A stretch of 50,417 nucleotides of DNA from positions 1 to 50,417 of the forward strand of contig JAFGQN010000247.1 in NCBI GenBank assembly GCA_016935665.1, written 5' to 3'. The notes under the pieces are model-generated. The model saw only the letters and a program-made list of their open reading frames with translations. It did no database searches and was not told where the DNA came from. Positions 28,056-36,800 of the stretch are shown piece after piece. Origin of the DNA: Deltaproteobacteria bacterium (lineage in GTDB: Bacteria; Myxococcota_A; Polyangia; JAAYKL01). Each line of letters starts with the position of its first letter. Position 1 is the stretch's first letter. Both the position numbers and the translations under genes were made by a program.

Positions 28056-28399
28056 AGGCTAAAAATGTGCCAAATGTGTTCAACCCGCAAATACCTGATT
28101 TTGCTGGCTCTTGCGAGTCAATGTTCTCCAAAGGCCTGGCCATCGCTGAATTGGGCCAGTCTGAAACGCCACCTGGCGGCCATGTGCATTCCCTCCATCC
28201 GACGACGACAATGCATCTGACAAATGACATCCGGCTGTTTGTGGCATCAGTTAGCGGGGATGGATTCGCTCTGAAACAGATTGGGCAGGGTAAAATCCGT
28301 GATGCACAATTTGAATGAAGATCCTTCGACGATTCGTTCGACATTAAACCGATGGATGGGATACACGCCACCGAATGACGTCGAGTTCAAGGCTCTGCG
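28056..28399. other. Non-coding interval upstream of the Rpn gene
   Basis: About 340 nt between the Rpn gene and the decayed Cys-rich gene. Two short open frames cross it on opposite strands, but neither has a ribosome site or recognisable content. It probably holds the Rpn promoter, but I could not place one with confidence. Confidence 0.35.
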
Positions 28400-28740
28400 A
28401 GCAGTTGCCCCCTTTTTTTACAGGGGCGTTGCGACATGTGAAACCGTTTTCCACCTCACAATTATCGGTGCCCCCATCCCCGCTTCGTAAATTGCCGTGA
28501 TCCGATGATGAGGTTGTATCTGAATCCACATCTGTAGCGCAAGTTGTAGCTGATGCGGAATCGGTGTTGCCCACTGCTGCCGTCAAATCGCACATCCCTC
28601 CATTCGTCCGTTCCCACGTAGTCAATAATTCCATTGTCCGTGTCGCTGTTGCTGTCGCCGTCCCCGTCCGTGTCCGCATCTGAATCGCTGTTGCCGCAGC
28701 CGACGACCAGCCATCCCCACGCCTCGACATGCTGAATGCG
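28400..28740 (-). pseudogene. Decayed Cys-rich-repeat lipoprotein
   Basis: On the minus strand one frame reads the end of a lipoprotein signal and its acidic stalk (WLVVGCGNSDSDADTDGD), while a second frame further downstream reads GNLRSGDGGTDNCEVENGF followed by TCRNAP. The latter is nearly the textbook Myxococcus Cys-rich repeat (DUF4215: CDDGNxxxGDGCxxxCxVExGFxC), but with two of its Cys/Asp positions changed. The two parts are in different frames, and no start codon remains for the signal part. This looks like an exported Cys-rich protein gene broken by at least one frameshift. The downstream frame stays open to 28344. Confidence 0.6.
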
Positions 28741-29012
28741 TGCGTTCGCAGTTTCCCGTTTTTTTTGTCATTAAATTTGAGTTCCTTTGAACGATTCCAA
28801 TTCCATTGTTTCGTGAGCTTAAAAAAGGTTCATCGGTTTAATGACATATGTGATAAAATAGGCCCCATTTTGTATCGGATGCAACACAGATTACTGTGCA
28901 GCTGATTGAATCGATGACTGCGTACGGAAATATAAAATGATGGTTTACACAATTAAAACTTTGCGTCTTCTCGGATGGAGATGTTGGTTGCCGGAAATGT
29001 TTGGGGATAACA

Positions 29013-29564
29013 ATGGATGAACACGGAATGCTGGAGGGGCTCTGCCAAAGGGATTCAAATTGTCTAAAGTTGTTTTGGGACAGGTACTGGTCCGGCGTGT
29101 ATGCAATATGCGCTCGCATTCTTGGTAAGAATACCGATGCGACGGATCTGGCGGTGGATTTGCTGACTGAGTTTATTGATATAAGAGTGCAAAATGTCGA
29201 AAAGGCCGCAGCCATGGGAGGATATCTTCGCCTAATGGCCGTTCGACGCGCACTGGATTTGAGGAAAAAACGCTCCAGAATGAGCGAATTGGGCGATGAA
29301 ATATGGGATACCGGTTCGGCTTCTCCCGAGGAAATGGCAGCGATTGCCACTTTAATGCCACGTTTGGAGAATTGCCTTCCCAAATTGTCGGAAAAGGCGC
29401 AGCAGACATTGCGGCTGAAATATGTGGAACAGTGGAGCAACGAACATATTGGGAGCATTGTGGGTGGATCGCGCCAGTATATTGGGCGACTCATTCAGCA
29501 GAGTCTGGAACTGTTGCGAACCTGTGTTGAAAAAGACACCCATGAATTGATTGTAGAGCGATAG
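29013..29564 (+). CDS. ECF-type RNA polymerase sigma factor
   Basis: A 183-residue sigma-70-family factor of the extracytoplasmic-function type. The region 2 pattern LFWDRYWSGVYAICARILG...ATDLAVDLLTEF is at residues about 20-55, and region 4 (LPKLSEKAQQTLRLKYVEQ then NEHIGSIVGGSRQYIGRLIQ, helix-turn-helix) at about 118-165. The ATG at 29013 follows GGGGA, and the upstream TTG is a poorer start. It is followed after 12 nt by its zinc-binding anti-sigma factor, the normal arrangement, so it probably controls this operon and perhaps other envelope genes. Confidence 0.9.
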   Translation: MDEHGMLEGLCQRDSNCLKLFWDRYWSGVYAICARILGKNTDATDLAVDLLTEFIDIRVQNVEKAAAMGGYLRLMAVRRALDLRKKRSRMSELGDEIWDTGSASPEEMAAIATLMPRLENCLPKLSEKAQQTLRLKYVEQWSNEHIGSIVGGSRQYIGRLIQQSLELLRTCVEKDTHELIVER

Positions 29565-29576
29565 GAAGGCGAGCGA

Positions 29577-30443
29577 ATGAACAGAGAAGAACCGCTGCAA
29601 ACAGATGATATTGCGTTGCTGCTAAGGCACAGAAAGCTGAAGCGGGAACACATTCATGATGAGATTCTTCTAAAGCTGGCAGTCGTCATGGCGGAGGAGG
29701 CAGATGATGACACAAAACTGGAGGTTGACAGGCATCTGGCGAGTTGTGCCGAGTGCAGGGAAGCATTGGTCATGTATCAGGGAACCAGCGAAATCGGAGG
29801 GACAGGTGAAATCGATGCCAATGAACGAAGTAATGATGTGATTGAAAATGCAGCGAGGAACCGGATGCCGGATAAGCCGATACGTATGTTCGCGGGACGA
29901 ATGCGGACTATGGGGGCAATCGCGGCAATTCTGCTGTTTGCAGGTGTCCTGCCTGTTTGGATGATGATCCGGGACCGGACGCCTGAAGATACCGCATCTG
30001 CTCTTGCAGTTAAGGGGCGAGCGGATGACATCTCGGTGGTAATCCGAAGGAATGGCCGCGCTTTTATTGCGCGGCCTTCCGAACCATTGCAAACAGGTGA
30101 TGACCTTGGTTTTTTTTATTCCGCAAAAAAGAAGGGATATCTGGCGCTGTTTACCCGGGACAGCAGCAAATCGGTATATCTGCTTCATCCGGTTGACGGT
30201 GTCCGAAGTGCATCGATTGACGCTGGACTGAATGTCTCCCTGCCGGATGGCGCATCGGTTGAAACAGTGAGCCGCTGTGAGTGGGTGATTGGGGTCTTTT
30301 CAGACAGTCCATTGTCTGTTGCGGATTTAGAGCGAAATGTTGCCGATGCAATGGAAACGAATTCCAGTTGTGGTCTTGCTCTGCAAATTCCCAACGCCAG
30401 GAGTGTGGCGGTATTCCCGTTTACAGGAGATAAGTCCCATTGA
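29577..30443 (+). CDS. Anti-sigma factor with zinc motif and DUF4384-like domain
   Basis: A 288-residue membrane protein. The cytoplasmic N-terminus has the zinc anti-sigma motif His-x3-Cys-x2-Cys (His53, Cys57, Cys60 in DRHLASCAECREAL). One transmembrane helix spans about residues 112-131. The periplasmic part (about 150-260) resembles DUF4384 (RNGRAFIARPSEPLQTGDDLG, KKGYLALFTRDSSKSVYLL), a domain often found with caspase-like proteases. It starts 12 nt after the sigma gene and overlaps the caspase gene start by 4 nt. Inference: it holds the sigma factor inactive until an envelope signal, perhaps read by the periplasmic domain, releases it. Confidence 0.88.
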   Translation: MNREEPLQTDDIALLLRHRKLKREHIHDEILLKLAVVMAEEADDDTKLEVDRHLASCAECREALVMYQGTSEIGGTGEIDANERSNDVIENAARNRMPDKPIRMFAGRMRTMGAIAAILLFAGVLPVWMMIRDRTPEDTASALAVKGRADDISVVIRRNGRAFIARPSEPLQTGDDLGFFYSAKKKGYLALFTRDSSKSVYLLHPVDGVRSASIDAGLNVSLPDGASVETVSRCEWVIGVFSDSPLSVADLERNVADAMETNSSCGLALQIPNARSVAVFPFTGDKSH

Positions 30444-32095
30444 TAAATCTGCTTTATATTGTCATTGTTCCGTTGCTGCTGCTGTTTTCCGCGTTGCCGG
30501 CGTCGGCGGTAACATTGCGATACGCGCTGATTATTGGGAACAATGTTGGTGTGGATGAAGAAGGCACGGAACCTTTTCCGCGTCTTATGCATGCAGAGCG
30601 CGAAGCGAGACGATTGCGAAAGCAGTTGATAAAAGTGGCCAACTTTGATGAATCTCCGTCACGCACTCGGATGCTCCTGAATGCTACCCGGGAAGAGGTT
30701 GCAGAAGCGTTTCATGCGATGGCCGCTCAGCGGGAGCGAGACAGCAGGCTGATAGACGATATGGAGTCGATGTTTCTGCTGTACTACACTGGACATGGTT
30801 TGTCGGGGCGATTGCTGTTGTCGGATGGACCCATGAGCGCCAAAGCGCTGACGCGATTGTTTAACAGGGTGGGGGCGGATTTTTCGGTTGGCGTATTTGA
30901 CGCGTGTTATTCCGGAAGTCTCGATACGTTGCTGCAAAGTAAGGGGATTCGACCCACCCGGGGCCTCAACATGGCAAAGGAAATGCCGGATCACGTTCTG
31001 TCTGCCAAAGGCAGTATCTGGTATGTGTCGAGCGGCGCCGGGCAGCCAAGTTACGAAGATAAACAGATGGGTGGCGTCTTTACCCATTTCTTCATAGAAG
31101 CGCTGAAACAGGCCCGCAGTGAAGGCCCCGGAATTACCCTGGACGGGATTTGGCAGTATGCAAGAAAAAAAACGGTGGCTTACACGTTGCAGCATAATCG
31201 ACGCCAGGTACCAGAGCAGTTTGTATCAAAGCTTCGGTCACAGGCGCCGATATATTTTAGTTTTCCGAATCCCAAAGGGGCAAAACTGGTGTTGTCAAAA
31301 GAACTGCATGGTCGATTCGGGCTTTCATATGCAGACGGACATGTGGTGAAGTTTTTTGAAAAAACCCCGGGCAAGCCAGAGGAAATTGTGGTGTATCCGG
31401 GGAAGGCGGAGCTGTTTGTATTTGATGAAACCTCGACCATAAAAAGTTCAGTCGTCCATATTCGCGCCGGTGAAACACTGGTGGTTCATCCGGTTCCTGA
31501 AACGCCGCCGGCGTCGGGAATCGGAAGGCACTCGGATACACTTTTTGCCAAAGGAATTGGCGATGATGGTAAAGTGACCGCGACGATGATAAGACCTGGA
31601 GCATCGCTGATTTTGGGCGCTGGGTATGGTGTGTCGATTGCGTCCTATAAAATGTTGCATCCGCGCCATCGCATATTTATTCCGTTTCGTCTGGATGTGG
31701 ATCGATGGTTTGTGGGAATCGAACCGGTGTTGGGAATTGACCATCGCGAATATTCCGGGTTGTCATATGAAGCGCGAATGATGGGAGGAGAGGTAAAAGG
31801 CGGCAGCCGGATAACTTTTAAAAGATTTGAGTTGAGTATGGGAGGCGGTATTTTTGCAGGTCATCTCTGGCAGAAATTTTCAGACAGCAATGTATACGCG
31901 GCGAAGGGCGCCGAGTTTCATGCAAAAGGCGAAATCGGGATTATGACAGCCAGAAACCAGGGATATGGGCGATGGCTTTTTGAAATCAATGGACACTTTG
32001 GGCCGATGTACACACCGGGCGCCGCTGAAATTTCATCCCATTCATGGCACCTCTCCGGCGGTCTGGCTTTAACGGCATATTATAGAGGGGTATGA
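30440..32095 (+). CDS. Exported caspase-fold protease (C14) with barrel-like C-terminus
   Basis: A 551-residue protein with a Sec signal (about 1-23, ending LPASA). The peptidase C14 domain follows: the strand YALIIGNN, LLYYTGHG with catalytic His119 and VGVFDACYSGS with catalytic Cys156. A middle beta-domain (about 270-370) follows, and then a stretch of about 160 residues (from about 390) of alternating beta-strands with aromatic girdle positions (RDSNVY-type turns, FEINGHFGPMY, LALTAYYRGV at the very end) that looks like a small outer-membrane barrel. The start is TTG at 30440, overlapping the anti-sigma stop. The dyad is intact. Substrate unknown; surface or periplasmic proteolysis is likely. 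Confidence 0.88.
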   Translation: MINLLYIVIVPLLLLFSALPASAVTLRYALIIGNNVGVDEEGTEPFPRLMHAEREARRLRKQLIKVANFDESPSRTRMLLNATREEVAEAFHAMAAQRERDSRLIDDMESMFLLYYTGHGLSGRLLLSDGPMSAKALTRLFNRVGADFSVGVFDACYSGSLDTLLQSKGIRPTRGLNMAKEMPDHVLSAKGSIWYVSSGAGQPSYEDKQMGGVFTHFFIEALKQARSEGPGITLDGIWQYARKKTVAYTLQHNRRQVPEQFVSKLRSQAPIYFSFPNPKGAKLVLSKELHGRFGLSYADGHVVKFFEKTPGKPEEIVVYPGKAELFVFDETSTIKSSVVHIRAGETLVVHPVPETPPASGIGRHSDTLFAKGIGDDGKVTATMIRPGASLILGAGYGVSIASYKMLHPRHRIFIPFRLDVDRWFVGIEPVLGIDHREYSGLSYEARMMGGEVKGGSRITFKRFELSMGGGIFAGHLWQKFSDSNVYAAKGAEFHAKGEIGIMTARNQGYGRWLFEINGHFGPMYTPGAAEISSHSWHLSGGLALTAYYRGV

Positions 32096-32096
32096 T

Positions 32097-33086
32097 TTGA
32101 CGACACATGCTTTGCTGCGACAGGTGATATTGTTCGGTGCGGTTGCGCTTGGTTATATGGCCAGCGGCTGCATCAACAACGGAACGGATTGCCGCCATTC
32201 CAGCGACTGTTCCGCAAACGGGATTTGCACCAATGGAAACTGCAGGCTGGGCAATACTGATGACAACGACCAGTATTCTCAGTTCACTGGGATTAATGGC
32301 TCTGAAACCGAGCCGGATGCAACGGATTCGCCGACTGCAGATCTTCCGGGCACGGATACGGTGGACACTCAGACATCGGAAATAGAAATAATTGATATGG
32401 ATGCGGTGGATACTCAGACCCGGGACACGGGGACGGGGACGGAAATGACCGACACGGATACATCTTCGGATACGGGCATTGCCTCCAGAGCCACCATTTG
32501 CATCGATCCTGGCTGGATTACTGACACCGAAAATTCGCGTCAGCTTCATGAACTGGCACTTATTAATCGAAAGGTTGCCTACTATCTGACAGATATGTTT
32601 GCTGCAGACAATTTCCGTGTGGTGATGACGGTTCCCCGGGGGGATATGAATGAACTGTACGCGATGGTTACAAACGATGGCATTGATGACGAATATCAAT
32701 ATTTTAAAGCGGTTTCTCTGCAGGATAGGGCAGATGTCTGCAACACTTCGAATGCGGACTATTTCATTTCCATTCACCACAATACCCTGGCGGATACGGT
32801 GACCAATTATACCCGTGTCTATTATGCCACAAAGGTAGCGGAAACATGGGGAGACACTACCCACAATGAACTGGAAAAAGTGATGCGCACGGTGCCGAGA
32901 AACGACGGAGTGGGCGCGTATGGCAATGGGGGAAAATATTTTATACTGGATGAGGTGACCATGCCGGGCATACTCACGGTGGCGTCCTTTTATACCAATA
33001 CCGAAGAAAAGGAACGGCTCAACAATAATGAGTATCTTCAAAATGAAGCCCACGCCATATACACCGCGTTTACCGCATCTCATTAA
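32097..33086 (+). CDS. Amidase_3-like lipoprotein, likely inactive
   Basis: A 329-residue lipoprotein (lipobox ASGC, Cys25) with a small Cys-rich module (DCRHSSDCSANGICTNGNC), an Asp/Thr linker of about 80 residues, and an N-acetylmuramoyl-L-alanine amidase (amidase_3) fold from about residue 132. The fold is clear: ICIDPG, LALINRKVAYYLTDMF, RADVCN..NADYFISIHHN and ILDEVTMPGILTVASFYTN. But the first zinc-ligand His (normally DPGHGG) is Trp140, and the catalytic Glu of the final VE.GF strand is Val295. Glu152 and His227 remain. It probably binds peptidoglycan rather than cutting it. TTG start 1 nt after the caspase stop, with GAGGGG upstream. Confidence 0.8.
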   Translation: MTTHALLRQVILFGAVALGYMASGCINNGTDCRHSSDCSANGICTNGNCRLGNTDDNDQYSQFTGINGSETEPDATDSPTADLPGTDTVDTQTSEIEIIDMDAVDTQTRDTGTGTEMTDTDTSSDTGIASRATICIDPGWITDTENSRQLHELALINRKVAYYLTDMFAADNFRVVMTVPRGDMNELYAMVTNDGIDDEYQYFKAVSLQDRADVCNTSNADYFISIHHNTLADTVTNYTRVYYATKVAETWGDTTHNELEKVMRTVPRNDGVGAYGNGGKYFILDEVTMPGILTVASFYTNTEEKERLNNNEYLQNEAHAIYTAFTASH

Positions 33087-33133
33087 CCAGATGCCACCAC
33101 TGCGAATGTGAATCCAAAACAGCGCGGTGGAAT

Positions 33134-33160
33134 GGCGGGATTGATTGAATTTCCGCCTTT
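33134..33160 (+). terminator. Weak candidate terminator
   Basis: GGCGG and CCGCC pair around a 14-nt loop, followed by only three T. It lies 47 nt after the amidase-like gene. The position is right for the end of the sigma/caspase operon, but the structure is weak. Confidence 0.2.
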
Positions 33161-33276
33161 GTATCCCGTTGCCCACTAAAATGTACGGGGCGAAGGTTGC
33201 ATCTGCAATTGGATTCCATGTTTCACGCCTCGCATGAAAAAATTTTTTTAGTCTACATTCAGTTTACATATTAAGA

Positions 33277-33293
33277 CCAAACCGTCTGTTTGG
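33277..33293. promoter_or_regulatory. Inverted repeat upstream of the toxin-like operon
   Basis: CCAAAC and GTTTGG are perfect 6-bp arms around CGTCT, 55 nt before the ATG at 33349. A TATTAA box lies just upstream at about 33269. It could be an operator for the operon that starts here; arms this short are not conclusive. Confidence 0.3.
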
Positions 33294-33348
33294 ATTGAAC
33301 CCCAACAGGTCGTGGCTTTTACGTCCTTCGAACAAATAAGGGAGATGT

Positions 33349-33780
33349 ATGAAATGGTATAAATTTACCGGTATGGGATTCGTGTATCTGTTTGTCGCTG
33401 CAGTTTCCTGTGGATGCGGAGACAGGCATGAAAGCAACGAGAAAAATTTTTCTGTTTTCGCCACGAATCCGCAGGTGCGGTCCTGTGACATTCTGTTGCG
33501 TTCAGCCGGAATTCGGATTGCCCGGGTGGATTTTTCAAAAAAGGTACTGGGCAGTCATCAGCTGCGCGAACCGCGGATGGCACTCTCATATATCCATTTG
33601 GAAGATGAATCCCTTGGCGATGCCGCCGCCAGTGTGGTCATTTCACAAATCAATTCAAATTCAAAACCGCAACAAATGTCACCTTTGGCAGTGGTTTCCT
33701 CCTCCTGCTTTGACAGGGAAGGAAATCCTGTCGCCGATGGCGGGGTCTTTATTACGGACAATAATAGCCACAGCAACTGA
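33349..33780 (+). CDS. Small exported protein (first gene of the Tc-like cluster)
   Basis: A 143-residue exported protein with a Sec or lipoprotein-type signal (hydrophobic to about residue 20, ending SCGCG). The mature part shows beta-strands (MALSYIHLEDESLG, ASVVISQINS, LAVVSSSCFDREG) and a lone pair of Cys. I do not recognise a family. The GGGAG ribosome site is 5 nt before the ATG. It precedes the giant lipoprotein gene by 46 nt on the same strand, so it is likely part of that operon and may be a periplasmic helper or regulator of the assembly. The inverted repeat at 33277 lies upstream. Confidence 0.65.
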   Translation: MKWYKFTGMGFVYLFVAAVSCGCGDRHESNEKNFSVFATNPQVRSCDILLRSAGIRIARVDFSKKVLGSHQLREPRMALSYIHLEDESLGDAAASVVISQINSNSKPQQMSPLAVVSSSCFDREGNPVADGGVFITDNNSHSN

Positions 33781-33826
33781 CGGACAGCCACGTCGATGGC
33801 CGGGAACGTCATTTTGGGAGGAGAAT

Positions 33827-36800
33827 ATGATGGTAAGAAGTTTTCTTATTTGGTTGTGTCTGGTGATTTTCTGCGCCTCTGGGTGCAATGAACATCAGCG
33901 AGGGAAGGAAGTTCAATTGGAGGGGTGTTATACCCCCTGTCGGCAGAGCCTGTTGCGAGATGATGGAACGTATCTTTCCTGTTCTCATGACGGGTTGATG
34001 CAGGGATGTCTGGACGGTCGTTTCTGTTTGAATGGCAGCTGCGTTTTTTCTGCAGATGACGTTCCCGCCTGTGCAACGGATTTGGAGTGTCCCGATTTTC
34101 AGCGATGCATTTCCGGTCGTTGTCGAATTGAATGCAACGCAGACAGTAATTGCGCAGATGGAAATAAATGCTATCGGCACGTCTGTCGACGCCCCTGCAA
34201 TTCAAACGGGATGGGTGCAACCTCTGGCACATGCGGGCAGAAAGAATATTGCAGAACAATGGACGGCGAAACTGGATTCTGCATGGCAATGGAAAATCTG
34301 CTGAAAACAGAAACATTGAATGCCATCCCTGCACAGATGCGGGGATTGTCGGATTCTGAACCGCTTTGGGCAACCGACACCAATACAGCTCCAGAAGGAA
34401 TTGCGGACACGGAAAGTGGATTTCAGACAGGTGCGGGGATTGTATTGGATTCGGAGAGTGCGACAGACGGGTCGGTACAGATTTTATCCAGTGAAGATTC
34501 AAATCTGTTTGACGTTAGCAGATGGCCAGTGGCGTTTCGCAATACACATATCGCCGGCTCGTTTAAGATATTCAATTATCAGCCCACTGCCGAACAGTTT
34601 GTTGTTCGAAAGGTAAAACATGCCACGTATTCCGATGCCGGGGTTGAAGTGGTACGGGAACATCCGTTGTCGTGGCTGGAGATGGGAACAGATGACAATC
34701 TGCAGAAGGTGGAAGAGCTGACTGTGCTGGTGGACGGTGCGAGTGACAGCGGCGTTCCCGGGGAGAAACAGGTGCAGCTGGGCAGTGCCGCCAATGACGT
34801 ATTGACACAGTGGAACGGCGAGCTGGAGGTGGTTCATCCGGTGATGGGCGTGCGAAAGGTGAGCTTGTCCTATTCCGCAACTCCGGACGGGCAATGGAGT
34901 GGGAAGATGTTCAGTTTTGCCCGGTTTGATGATGGCGGTCTGGATGCATGGGTGGCAAATCGGCATAGTCAGGAAGCGCTTGAAAATGTAGAGAATGCTC
35001 TGATTCGACGCTGGGTGGCATTCAAGCAGGGGGAGCTGAGTCTTAATGAATTTCGTGCAGTGCTTCAGGCAACAGAAGATGAAGCGTGGAAACTTGAATC
35101 CGTGGATGAGATCTGTAAAGCAGGTGAGCAGGGAGAAAATGTGGCCTGTTACCTGTACGACAATTCCCAGGGATACGCCGTTTACACTTATGACCAGTCC
35201 ATGTTTCCGATTCCTGGTGGCATGAACGAATTGTCCCTTACCATGAATTTACAGGCCGACAACAGCGACAGGCGTTTGCTGCGTGGAAAAATAGATTCGG
35301 AAAGAGCGCCTCAGTATCCTGGGGATCCGATGGTGACGCTGGTGTTTGAGGAAGACCCTGTGCATGGATGCAGTGATGAACACTGTCTGGTGCCCATTGT
35401 CTCCATGGATGCGGTGATTCATGTGGGCGGACGCTACGCTCCCGGGAAAGAGGGATGTACTGGATCCGCATTTGCAGAGACGGCCGTCCCCTGGCTCATT
35501 CCCGGTTTTTTAGAAGGAACAGAAGGAGAGTCTGGAATTGAAAGCCGCTATTATCAGGAGTGCCTGGAAACAACATTTCCGTTCGATATCGGCGATGAAC
35601 GTGCAGTGAACAATCCGTATATTTCACGTACCAATCCCATTCCTGATGGCAGGATGCGCAGTCGCACCATTTCGCTCGTAGATGGCGCCATGATCAATCA
35701 AAATGAACTGTTTGTCATTTATCAGGAACAGTTTGACGCGCTGCCTGAAGGAAGCACAAGTGAAGGGTATCGATCCTATGGATATATGATTCTTTCAAAA
35801 ACTCCGGCGCAGCTGGAAGAAGAAGACTTTGTGGGGACGGCGAAAGTTTCGGTGGATGGTGAGACTCCGGATAGCCGCCTGATGCTCGAATGTGACGCAG
35901 CAATGCTGAATGCGGCGCTGGGACCTGGCGAATCGATTACCCGGGACAATGCATGGCGGGTTGTCAGCGTGATGCTGAATGGCTCGGCGAATGAACCCGA
36001 TACCCAGCTTGCGGAGGGGGAAATTGTACACTATTACTGTGAAGACTCCGGATTATTTGATGGTGGTCCCCTCGACAGCGATGATGCGCCACAAAAGGCA
36101 GCCTGTCCGGAAGCAAGTGATGTGGTGTTCTTTTCGCTTACTGGAGGTCCCGAATCGTTGTCGGATCAGCCCTGTCAGGATTCATGGAAGCTGGACGGAC
36201 AGGATCGCATTACGTCGAGGGGAAGCTGTAAAACGACGCTGAACGAATGGGTGGCGAATGGAACGTGGAATATACGATTGAATCCGGTATGGCGATGTGT
36301 GGATTCCAGTCAGGTCTACTGCGATGACAATCGCCGCGATTTACGAGACGGCAAGGTGTTCTTTGGTGATATTGCAAAGGAAGATGTACCGTTTGAACCG
36401 CTTCCGGTGGCCATCGCAAACGCGTTTCGCTATCGCATCCGTTTCAAGGACAGAGAAAATACTGCTGTTGGCTTTGTCCCGGACATTTGCGGCGCAAGTC
36501 CGGATATGGTGCCGTACTGCTATGATCCCAAAGCCATCGAAGAAATCGCCAGACGGGTGGATTGTGCTGCAGTCGTGTACATGGCCAATGGAGATGATTT
36601 TCCCTCGGACGAAGACAGATTGAAAGTTGGCGCCTTTTTAGGAAAGACCTTTTCCAGCACAACTTTGGTAAATCCGACGGATGGATCAATTCAGTCGATG
36701 GAAGGCTTTGAGTATCTGAACGCCGAGCTGTTGATTATGCTGGGAGATGATGCGTATACCGAATCCTTTGCTGCGAGACTGGATTTGGAAAGTACCCGCA

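Noticed and set aside
28067..28371. Short frames on both strands upstream of the Rpn gene
   Set aside because: No homology, no start signals; one frame overlaps the Rpn start on the same strand and the composition is not protein-like.
33392..33826. N-terminal extension of the giant lipoprotein to 33392
   Set aside because: It would overlap the preceding exported-protein gene in another frame and hide the lipoprotein signal; GGAGGAG sits right before 33827.
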